Origin: Geobacter sp.
Lineage (GTDB): Bacteria; Desulfobacterota; Desulfuromonadia; Geobacterales; Geobacteraceae
Length of the DNA: 16,762 nt
Reading direction: 5' to 3'
NCBI GenBank assembly: GCA_003490025.1
Contig: DNJC01000154.1
Span: 1 to 16,762 of the forward strand
Shown here: piece after piece, positions 7,564 through 13,313 of the stretch
Layout of the letters: each line of letters starts with the position of its first letter
How positions within the stretch are numbered: position 1 is the stretch's first letter
Program-made: the position numbers and the translations under genes
Notes under the pieces: generated by a model
The model's database searches: none
The model's input: only the letters and a program-made list of their open reading frames with translations
Told to the model about the DNA's origin: nothing

Positions 7564-9492
7564 TCAGGGCCGGGCCGTCCTCGCCTCCATGAAGGAGACG
7601 AACAGGTCCTCCAGGGAGGGTGTTATCGGCTCCATGGCGAGCTGAAGGTCGGAAACAGCCTGACGGATGACCGGCATGGCCAGTTCCGCGTTCTCCACCG
7701 CCAGGTGCAACCCCGCCCCGAACAGGGCCGCGCTCTTCACCCCCGAAAGCTTCTCGACCCGCTGCAACAGCTCGAACGGCCTGTCGCACCGTATCTCCAG
7801 GATCTCTCCGGGAAACTCCTTCTTCAGTTCGGACGGGGTCCCGAGGGCGATCAGCTCGCCGCCGAAGATGAAGCCGAGGCGGTCGCAGCACTCCGCCTCC
7901 TCCATGTAATGGGTGGTGACGAAGATGGTGACGCCGTCGCCCGCCAGCCGGTAGATCAGTTCCCAGAAGCTGCGCCGGCTGATGGGGTCGACCCCGGAGG
8001 TAGGTTCGTCGAGGAAGACGATGGGGGGTTCGTGCAGGATGGCGCAGCCGAGAGCCAGCCGCTGTTTCCAGCCGCCGGAGAGGGCGGAGGTCCGGACCTG
8101 CCGCTGTTCGGAGAGCCCGGCCATCTCGATCACCCACTCCTTGCGCTCCCTCCTCTTGTCCTGCGGGATGCGGTAGATGCCGCTGTAAAAGTTGATGTTC
8201 TCCTCTACGGTCAGGTCCTCGTACAGGGAGAACTTCTGGCTCATGTAGCCGATCTGGTTCTTGATCTTTTCCGATTGGGTGGCGATGTCGTACCCCGCCA
8301 CCGTCCCCTTCCCCGAAGTGGGGGGGAGGATGCCGCAGAGCATCCTGATGGTGGTGGACTTCCCTGCGCCGTTGGGTCCCAGGAAACCGAAGATCTCGCC
8401 GCGGGCGACGTCGAGCGTGACCCGGTCCACGGCGGTGAAGTCGCCGAAACGCCGGGTAAGCTCGCGCAGGCTCACTTGGGGGGTGGGGGCGGAGTTGGGC
8501 GGAGCTGTCGGAGTCGGACTTGTCGGACTTGTCGGACTTGTCCGACCGGTCTGACGTCCGACGTCCGACGACCGCAAAAGCGAAACGAAAAGATCCTCCA
8601 GCGACGGCTCCACCAGCCTCACGCGGGAGAGTTCCACCCCCGCCTCCTTCAGGCTTGCCGTCGCCTGCTCCCTGGCCCGCTCCGGCTGCGGCGCGTACAG
8701 GTGCAGCTTCTCTCCGAAAAGGGCCACGGACCCCGACGGAAAGACGCCGGAGAGAAGCCGCACCGCGCGACGCGGCTCGGGCGTGGTCAGCTCCAGCACC
8801 CCACCCGTCATCAGCCCCTTGAGGGCGCGCGGCGTGTCGCAGGCAAGAAGCCTCCCCCGGTGCATGAGCCCCACCCTGCCGCAGCGCTCCGCCTCGTCCA
8901 GATAGGCGGTGGCGACCAGGATGGTGACCCCCTCGGCAAGGAGCCCGTACAGGATGCGCCAGAAGTCGCGGCGCGAGACCGGGTCCACCCCGTTGGTCGG
9001 CTCGTCCAGGAAAAGGACCCGCGGCTTGTGCACCAGCGCGCAGGCGAGGCCGAGCTTCTGCTTCATCCCGCCGGAGAGCTTCCCGGCCCACCTGTCCCTG
9101 AAGGGAGTGAGATTGCTGAAGGAAAGGAGTTCTTCGATCCTCGCGTCGCGCCCGCGGCGCGGGATCATCTGGATGTCGGCGTAAAAGAGGAGGTTCTCCA
9201 GTACGGTGAGGTCGGGGTAAAGGCCGAAGCGCTGGCTCATGTACCCGATCTCGCCCCGCACCGCCTTGGCGTTTCCGGTCATGCTGGTCCCGAGCACCTG
9301 CGCCTCGCCTCCGCTCGGCTCCATGATGCCGGCCAGCATCCTGAGCGTGGTTGTCTTCCCCGCGCCGTCGGAACCGACCAGGCCGAAGAGCTCGCCGGCA
9401 GGGATGCCGAGGGTGAGCCCCTCCACGGCGGTGACCTCCCCGAAGCTCTTCTTGAGCCCCTCCGCCCTGATGACCTCGGTCGCGTCGCTCAC
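7564..9492 (-). CDS. Tandem-NBD ABC transporter ATPase (YbhF-like)
   Basis: This 642-residue protein contains two complete ATPase halves. The first has Walker A GSDGAGKT (40-47), Q87, signature LSGGM (139-143) and Walker B VLFLDE (159-164). The second has GPNGAGKST (372-380), Q419, LSGGW (471-475), IVFLDE (491-496) and H-loop H528 in VTTHYMEEAE. In the first half the H-loop histidine is replaced (VATAYLDEAE, A196), so the two sites are probably unequal. Each half ends with a SLEDLFVS motif (297-304 and 627-633), typical of ATPases that partner ABC-2 permeases. The halves are joined by a low-complexity Ser-Pro-Thr linker (about 308-338) encoded by a short tandem DNA repeat. The start is GTG 9492 with GGAGGTGA seven bases upstream, 16 bp after the fusion protein gene. 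It powers the exporter formed with the two permeases. Confidence 0.95.
   Translation of the reverse strand: MSDATEVIRAEGLKKSFGEVTAVEGLTLGIPAGELFGLVGSDGAGKTTTLRMLAGIMEPSGGEAQVLGTSMTGNAKAVRGEIGYMSQRFGLYPDLTVLENLLFYADIQMIPRRGRDARIEELLSFSNLTPFRDRWAGKLSGGMKQKLGLACALVHKPRVLFLDEPTNGVDPVSRRDFWRILYGLLAEGVTILVATAYLDEAERCGRVGLMHRGRLLACDTPRALKGLMTGGVLELTTPEPRRAVRLLSGVFPSGSVALFGEKLHLYAPQPERAREQATASLKEAGVELSRVRLVEPSLEDLFVSLLRSSDVGRQTGRTSPTSPTSPTPTAPPNSAPTPQVSLRELTRRFGDFTAVDRVTLDVARGEIFGFLGPNGAGKSTTIRMLCGILPPTSGKGTVAGYDIATQSEKIKNQIGYMSQKFSLYEDLTVEENINFYSGIYRIPQDKRRERKEWVIEMAGLSEQRQVRTSALSGGWKQRLALGCAILHEPPIVFLDEPTSGVDPISRRSFWELIYRLAGDGVTIFVTTHYMEEAECCDRLGFIFGGELIALGTPSELKKEFPGEILEIRCDRPFELLQRVEKLSGVKSAALFGAGLHLAVENAELAMPVIRQAVSDLQLAMEPITPSLEDLFVSFMEARTARP
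8513..8570. repeat. Short tandem/palindromic repeat inside the ATPase linker
   Basis: Three perfect copies of the 9-mer GTCGGACTT lie at 8513-8521, 8522-8530 and 8531-8539. They are followed by GTCCGAC-type units on the opposite orientation (from 8540 and again to 8570), giving an imperfect palindrome. On the coding (minus) strand it encodes repeated Ser-Pro-Thr in the spacer between the two ATPase halves. All reading frames through it are open, so it can sit in a gene without breaking it. It is probably a dispersed repeat or expanded microsatellite that lengthened the linker. Confidence 0.8.
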
Positions 9493-9508
9493 TTAGGCGT
9501 CACCTCCG

Positions 9509-10513
9509 TCAAGGGCGCGCCTGCTGCGAGGGGAACAGCTCGATATCGGCGTCCGCCGGCATCCCCGGTTTCAAATCCATTCCGGGGTTCGCCACGGCGA
9601 TCTTGATCCGGTACACGAGCTTCACCCGCTCCTTCTCGGTCTGCACGCTCTTGGGCGTGAACTCGGCCTCGGAGGAGATGAAGCTGACCCTCCCCTCGAA
9701 CACCTTCCCGGGATGGCCGTCGGTGGTCACCCGCGCCCTCTGCCCGAGCTTAACCCGCCCCAGCTCCTTCTCCGGGATGTACCCCTTGAGCCAGCAATCC
9801 CCCAGGTCCCCGATGGTGACCACCGGGGTCCCCGCCGCCACCTGTTCGCCCGGTTCCACGGACTTGGTGAGCACGACGCCGGAAATCGGCGCCAGAAGCG
9901 TCGCATACCCCAGCCGCTCCCTGGCGCTGGAGACCCGCGCCCGCGCGCCCTCCAGGGCCGCCCTTGCGGCCGCGATCCGCTCCGCCCTCGGCCCCTTGCG
10001 TAGCAGCTGCAGGGCCTCCCTCCGCTCGCGCACCGCGGCGCGCGACTGCTCGTTGGCGGCCCGCGCCGCGTCGAAGTCACGCTTTGGTATCACTTCCTTC
10101 GCGTAAAGCGCCGCGCTCCGCTCGTAGTCCGCCGCCACCCTGGCCGCCTCGGCCTCCGCGCGCGCCAGGAGCGCCTCCCCCTGCGCCACCTCCTCGCGGC
10201 GCGATCCCGCCTGAAGCTCTGCCAGGTTCGCCGCCGCGGCATCCGCTTCAGCCTGCGCCACCTTGAGCGCGTCGGCAAGCTCCGTATCCTCCAGCCGGGC
10301 CACCACGTCCCCGCGCCGGACCAGGACACCCTCGTCGGCCTTGCGCTCCAGCACCCTCCCGGGAACCTTGAAGCTCGCCTGCACCTCGGTCAGCTCGATA
10401 TTCCCCGAGATGCGCAAGCTTTGTGCATTCCCGTCCTCGGGCCTGTGGCGGAGAAAAACAATTACAGCCGCGACAAACACCAGCAGGAGCGCGGCAACTA
10501 ACCCTTTTTTCAC
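9509..10513 (-). CDS. HlyD/RND-type membrane fusion (periplasmic adaptor) protein, YbhG-like
   Basis: This 334-residue protein has a basic N terminus (MKKG) and one membrane anchor (about 4-21). A lipoyl-like half follows at about 38-75 (SGNIELTEVQASFKVPGRV), then a long Ala/Glu/Arg-rich coiled-coil hairpin (about 76-200). The second lipoyl half is at about 203-235 (LLAPISGVVLTKSVEPGEQV), followed by a beta-barrel domain ending near PGMPADADIE. This is the adaptor that links the inner-membrane ABC complex to an outer-membrane channel; no TolC-like gene is in the window. The frame can be extended to a TTG at 10525. The GTG at 10513 is preferred because GGAGG lies five to six bases upstream and it starts the signal-anchor cleanly. 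It is the first gene of the exporter operon. Confidence 0.93.
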   Translation of the reverse strand: MKKGLVAALLLVFVAAVIVFLRHRPEDGNAQSLRISGNIELTEVQASFKVPGRVLERKADEGVLVRRGDVVARLEDTELADALKVAQAEADAAAANLAELQAGSRREEVAQGEALLARAEAEAARVAADYERSAALYAKEVIPKRDFDAARAANEQSRAAVRERREALQLLRKGPRAERIAAARAALEGARARVSSARERLGYATLLAPISGVVLTKSVEPGEQVAAGTPVVTIGDLGDCWLKGYIPEKELGRVKLGQRARVTTDGHPGKVFEGRVSFISSEAEFTPKSVQTEKERVKLVYRIKIAVANPGMDLKPGMPADADIELFPSQQARP

Positions 10514-10536
10514 GAGCACCTCCAAATGACCCTAGA

Positions 10537-10565
10537 CTTATAGCACCAGTTCATCTTTTTTGGAA
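10537..10565 (-). promoter_or_regulatory. Predicted sigma70 promoter of the exporter operon
   Basis: Minus-strand TTCCAA (10565-10560) and TATAAG (10542-10537) are spaced 17 bp. The -10 matches five of six consensus bases and the -35 three of six. The start would fall about 10 bases before the GGAGG ribosome binding site of the adaptor gene. The -35 element overlaps the divergent promoter signals of the ANTAR gene, so the two units may share control. Confidence 0.4.
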
Positions 10566-10576
10566 CGCTCTATGCT
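10560..10576 (+). promoter_or_regulatory. Sigma54-like -24/-12 promoter of the ANTAR gene
   Basis: The 17-mer TTGGAACGCTCTATGCT places GG (10562-10563) and GC (10574-10575) exactly ten bases apart. It matches the RpoN pattern YTGGCACG-N4-TTGCW at nearly all defined bases, differing at the C after GG, at the purine and at the first T. Transcription would begin near 10587, about 50 bases before the ANTAR start codon. A weaker sigma70 reading is also possible: TTGGAA at 10560, 17 bp, TATATC at 10583. A small GCCGC/GCGGC hairpin lies in the leader at 10594-10606. Confidence 0.5.
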
Positions 10577-10636
10577 CTTCCATATATCGTTCAGCCGCAA
10601 AGCGGCCGTCCAAATCGCCGTAAGGGGGTGAAATTC

Positions 10637-11212
10637 ATGGGTAAAGCGATCCTGTACATTCGCGACGAGAAGCTGTTGGATAGCCTAAAAAACAGGCTCA
10701 GGGATCGGGGATTTGCTGAAATAATAGCGTCCGGGACGCCAGGCGAACTCTACGAGGCCGCACTGGCCAGCCATCCCGAGGCAGCGGTTATCGAGTATCG
10801 CGCCAACGACCTGGAGATAAGCCAGACGGTGAAAAAGCTCTGGGACAAGGCAGGACTGCCGATCATCATGATCGCCGAGAGTTCGGACCTCGAGTCGGTG
10901 CAGACCTGGGGCGAGTCGATCGTCTCCACCATCCTGGCCAAGCCGGTCCGCGAGGAGGAGCTGATGGCGGCGCTGGTCCTTTCCATAGCCGCGGCCCGCA
11001 GGGTGGACCGGCTCAAGGAGGAGGTATCGACGCTCAAGGAGAGCATCGAAAGCAGGAAGGTGATCGAGAAGGCGAAGGGGCGGCTCATGGAGCGCGACAA
11101 GCTCTCCGAGGCGGAGGCGTTCCGCAGGATGCAGAGGCTCGCCATGGACCGCAGGATCTCGATGCGCCAGCTCGCCGACGCCATCCTGCTCACCGACAGC
11201 ATCGCGGGGTGA
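10637..11212 (+). CDS. ANTAR-domain RNA-binding regulator with degenerate receiver
   Basis: This 191-residue protein has an N-terminal receiver-like fold (about 3-120), a coiled linker (about 122-140) and a C-terminal ANTAR domain (about 128-188). The ANTAR hallmark residues are visible: IEKAKGRLM (143-151), the SEAEAF motif (157-162) and RLAM (167-170). ANTAR proteins bind paired hairpins with six-base loops in nascent RNA and prevent termination. The receiver has E53 at the usual phosphoacceptor position (AVIEY) and only one acidic pocket residue near the N terminus (IRDE), but keeps K102 (AKPV). Classical phosphorylation is therefore doubtful. The ATG at 10637 is preferred over an in-frame GTG at 10628 because GGGGGTGA lies five bases upstream of the ATG. 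It is divergent from the exporter-kinase operon. In Geobacter sulfurreducens an ANTAR regulator (GnfR) acts in nitrogen fixation control; equivalence is not claimed. Confidence 0.9.
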   Translation: MGKAILYIRDEKLLDSLKNRLRDRGFAEIIASGTPGELYEAALASHPEAAVIEYRANDLEISQTVKKLWDKAGLPIIMIAESSDLESVQTWGESIVSTILAKPVREEELMAALVLSIAAARRVDRLKEEVSTLKESIESRKVIEKAKGRLMERDKLSEAEAFRRMQRLAMDRRISMRQLADAILLTDSIAG

Positions 11213-11251
11213 ACAACGTCCCCCCTCCCCGCGGGCGGGGAAAAGAAACGG

Positions 11252-11280
11252 TTGACACAGGGGGAACCATTACCTATAGT
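11252..11280 (+). promoter_or_regulatory. Consensus sigma70 promoter of the riboswitch-htpX-terC unit
   Basis: TTGACA (11252-11257), a 17-bp spacer and TATAGT (11275-11280) match the housekeeping consensus at 6/6 and 5/6 positions. The predicted start near 11287 falls immediately before the first paired base of the riboswitch aptamer, which supports both assignments. Confidence 0.85.
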
Positions 11281-11288
11281 TCATAAAC

Positions 11289-11402
11289 GTAAAGGGGAGT
11301 AGCTATCGGTTTCCCACGGCAACCGACCCGGTGTTCGTCAAGACGGCCGCAAGGCCCGGACACGGGGCAATGACATCACGTCAACGCAAGCAAGACCTTT
11401 AT
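11289..11402 (+). promoter_or_regulatory. yybP-ykoY manganese riboswitch aptamer
   Basis: The hallmark blocks of this class are present in order: AAAGGGGAGTAGC (11291-11303), CGTCAA (11336-11341) and AGCAAGACCTTT (11389-11400). Helix P1 pairs TAAAGG (11290-11295) with CCTTTA (11396-11401). A following hairpin pairs TCGGTT (11306-11311) with AACCGA (11321-11326). A third arm is capped by GGCC-GCAA-GGCC (11345-11356), a GNRA tetraloop. Known members bind Mn2+ and usually turn genes on, very often terC-family, mntP or UPF0016 exporters. Here the downstream operon contains a terC-family gene, as expected. The P1 3' strand is shared with the terminator, giving a clear switch mechanism. Confidence 0.93.
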
Positions 11403-11437
11403 CCAGTGGCGCCACGCGCCTGGGTAAAGGTCTTTTT
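11392..11437 (+). terminator. Riboswitch-controlled intrinsic terminator before htpX
   Basis: A long stem pairs AAGACCTTTATCCA plus GGCGC (within 11392-11412) with GCGCC plus TGGGTAAAGGTCTT (11416-11434). This gives about 19 pairs with one G-U and a two-base bulge, around a CAC loop, followed by TTTTT and TG-rich sequence. The left arm uses the same CCTTTA bases needed for aptamer helix P1, so the two are mutually exclusive. Ligand-bound aptamer should block the terminator and let RNA polymerase reach htpX. Confidence 0.92.
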
Positions 11438-11474
11438 GTTTGATCTGGCGATTCTTCTCACCTGGAGGTACGTC

Positions 11475-12323
11475 ATGAACGGATTGAAGACAGCGGTTCT
11501 GCTCACCTCGCTCACGCTGATCATGGTGGCCATGGGAAGCGCCATCGGGGGGCGCGGAGGGATGTTCGTGGCCTTCTTCATGGCCTGCGCCATGAACCTC
11601 TTCTCCTACTGGTTCTCGGACAAGATCGTGCTCCGCATGTACGGCGCCAAGGAGATCACGGAGATGGAGAACCCCGCCTTCTACGGCATGATCAGAAGGC
11701 TCGCCGTGCAGGGGGGGCTCCCGATGCCCAAGGTGTACATCATCCCCTCGGAGAGCCCCAACGCCTTCGCCACCGGGAGAAACCCCGACCATGCAGCGGT
11801 CGCCGCGACGGAAGGGATCCTGCGGATCCTGACGCCCGAGGAGCTGGAGGGGGTCATGGCGCACGAGCTTTCCCACGTCGCCAACCGCGACATCCTGATC
11901 TCCACCATCGCCGCGACCATCGCCGGGGCCATCGCCATGCTGGCCAACATGATCCAGTGGGCGGCGATCTTCGGCGGAGGGAGGCACGACGACGAGGAAG
12001 GGGGGGGCTGGGGCGGCCTGGCTCTCGCGATCATCGCCCCGATCGCCGCCATGCTGATCCAGCTCGCCGTCTCCAGGTCGCGCGAGTACCAGGCCGACGA
12101 GAGCGGCGCGAAACTCTGCGGCCATCCACGCTCGCTCGCCAACGCGCTCAGGAAGCTCGACGCCGGGTCCCGGATGCTCCCGATGCAGGAGGCGCGGCCT
12201 GCGACGGCCCACATGTTCATTGTTAATCCGCTTACGGCGGCTGGACTCATGAAGCTCTTCTCGACCCACCCTCCCATGGAGGAGAGGATAGCGAGACTCG
12301 AGCAGATGCAGACGGGTCGTTAA
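11475..12323 (+). CDS. htpX: HtpX family membrane zinc metalloprotease (M48B)
   Basis: This 282-residue protein has two N-terminal membrane segments (about 7-22 and 28-46). The zinc-binding HELSH motif is at 130-134 with downstream NRD (137-139), followed by two more hydrophobic stretches (about 142-166 and 182-199). The third zinc ligand is E204 in SREYQAD. The length matches bacterial HtpX (about 280-295). HtpX degrades misfolded or damaged inner-membrane proteins from the cytoplasmic side and cooperates with FtsH. The frame remains open upstream to 11331, but that part runs through the riboswitch. ATG 11475 has GGAGGT five bases upstream and matches the family start. The glycine/acid-rich loop at about 167-180 (GGGRHDDEEGGGWGG) is typical of the family. 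It is the first gene under the Mn2+ riboswitch and is followed 12 bp later by terC. Confidence 0.95.
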   Translation: MNGLKTAVLLTSLTLIMVAMGSAIGGRGGMFVAFFMACAMNLFSYWFSDKIVLRMYGAKEITEMENPAFYGMIRRLAVQGGLPMPKVYIIPSESPNAFATGRNPDHAAVAATEGILRILTPEELEGVMAHELSHVANRDILISTIAATIAGAIAMLANMIQWAAIFGGGRHDDEEGGGWGGLALAIIAPIAAMLIQLAVSRSREYQADESGAKLCGHPRSLANALRKLDAGSRMLPMQEARPATAHMFIVNPLTAAGLMKLFSTHPPMEERIARLEQMQTGR

Positions 12324-12335
12324 AAGGAGGCTTTC

Positions 12336-13271
12336 TTGTCGACAAGAGAAATGATGTGGCTCGCTTTCGGGAGCATCATCGCGGTGATGTTCGTCCTGGA
12401 CCTTTTCGTGTTCAACCGGAAGAGCCACGAGATCAAGTTCCGGGAGGCGCTCTCCTGGACCATCGTCTGGGTCAGCCTCGCCATGGCGTTCAACGCCGGG
12501 GTCTGGTATTTCATGGGGCCGGCGAAGGCGCTGGAATTCTTCACCGGTTACCTGATCGAGGAGTCGCTCTCCGTCGACAACCTCTTCGTGTTCATCATGA
12601 TCTTCTCCTATTTCCGCGTCTCCCGGGCGCAGCAGCCGAAGATCCTGAAGTGGGGGATCATAGGCGCCCTGGTGATGAGAGGGATCTTCATCCTGGTCGG
12701 CATCGAGCTGATAGAGCGCTTCCACTGGATGGTCTACATCTTCGGGGCGATACTGGTCTACACGGGGATCAAGATGGCCTTTGGCGGGGACGACAAGGTG
12801 GAACCGGAGAAGAACCCGCTGGTGCGGCTGGTGCGGCGTTTCGTGCCGATCACCAAGAGGGCGAGGGGTGACAAGTTCTTCATCAGGAGAAACGGTATCC
12901 TGGCCGCGACCCCGCTCTTCCTGACGCTGATCGTGGTCGAGTCGAGCGACGTCATCTTCGCCGTCGACTCCATTCCGGCGGTCCTCGCCGTGACCCACGA
13001 CCCGTTCATCGTGTACAGCTCCAACGTCTTCGCCATCATGGGGCTCCGGTCGCTGTACTACCTGCTGGCCCACGTGATGGAGATGTTCGCCTACCTGAAG
13101 CTGGGTGTTTCCTTCATACTCGCCTTCGTGGGGGCCAAGATGCTCCTGGTTGACGTCGTCGAGATACCCCTGCAGTTGTCGCTCGGGGTGATCATCGGCA
13201 CCCTCGCCGTCTCCATCCTCACCTCGGTGCTGCTGGCGAAGAAGCCGCATAAAACAGGGACTGGGGACTAG
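12336..13271 (+). CDS. TerC/Alx family integral membrane metal ion exporter
   Basis: This 311-residue protein with about eight or nine membrane segments has the TerC signature acids. They lie in IEESLSVDNLFVF (74-86, with E75, E76 and D81) and ESSDVIFAVDSIPAVLAV (202-219, with E202, D205 and D211), followed by SSNVFAIMGLRSLY. Length and motifs fit the Alx subgroup. TerC proteins export Mn2+ or help metallate membrane and secreted proteins, and several are controlled by yybP-ykoY riboswitches, as here. The start is a TTG at 12336 with AGGAGG five bases upstream; the ATG at 12351 would be too far from that site. The last residues (TGTGD) and the TAG stop come from a palindromic repeat shared with the convergent gene. 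Confidence 0.94.
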   Translation: MSTREMMWLAFGSIIAVMFVLDLFVFNRKSHEIKFREALSWTIVWVSLAMAFNAGVWYFMGPAKALEFFTGYLIEESLSVDNLFVFIMIFSYFRVSRAQQPKILKWGIIGALVMRGIFILVGIELIERFHWMVYIFGAILVYTGIKMAFGGDDKVEPEKNPLVRLVRRFVPITKRARGDKFFIRRNGILAATPLFLTLIVVESSDVIFAVDSIPAVLAVTHDPFIVYSSNVFAIMGLRSLYYLLAHVMEMFAYLKLGVSFILAFVGAKMLLVDVVEIPLQLSLGVIIGTLAVSILTSVLLAKKPHKTGTGD

Positions 13272-13313
13272 GGGCTAGGGACTGGTAAAACAGGGGCTAG
13301 TCCCCAGTCCCTG
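13250..13313. repeat. 17-bp perfect inverted repeat spanning both convergent stop codons
   Basis: CAGGGACTGGGGACTAG at 13255-13271 is exactly reverse-complementary to 13297-13313, with a 25-base centre. In addition, TAAAACAGGG occurs as a direct repeat at 13250-13259 and 13286-13295. Each arm ends with TAG used as the stop of the gene entering it, so terC and the CNNM gene both end in Gly-Thr-Gly-Asp. A stem of 17 pairs could form in RNA from either strand, but no T-run follows, so efficient intrinsic termination is uncertain. It looks like a REP-like mobile palindrome that landed between the genes. Confidence 0.88.

Noticed and set aside
8513..8570. CRISPR array
   Set aside because: The repeat unit is only 9 bases, contiguous without spacers, and inside a coding region.
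7705..9606. Long plus-strand open frame of 633 codons opposite the ATPase gene
   Set aside because: It is a shadow of the ABC ATPase gene, with no recognisable motif and no ribosome binding site support.
11227..11240. Terminator after the ANTAR gene
   Set aside because: A CCCCG/CGGGG hairpin exists but is followed by A-rich rather than T-rich sequence on the coding strand.
11331..11474. N-terminal extension of htpX
   Set aside because: The frame is open, but the bases are explained by the riboswitch and terminator, and ATG 11475 has a strong ribosome binding site and family-consistent N terminus.
11376..13250. Minus-strand open frame of 624 codons opposite htpX and terC
   Set aside because: It covers two well-supported genes and the riboswitch on the other strand; its composition is typical of an antisense shadow.
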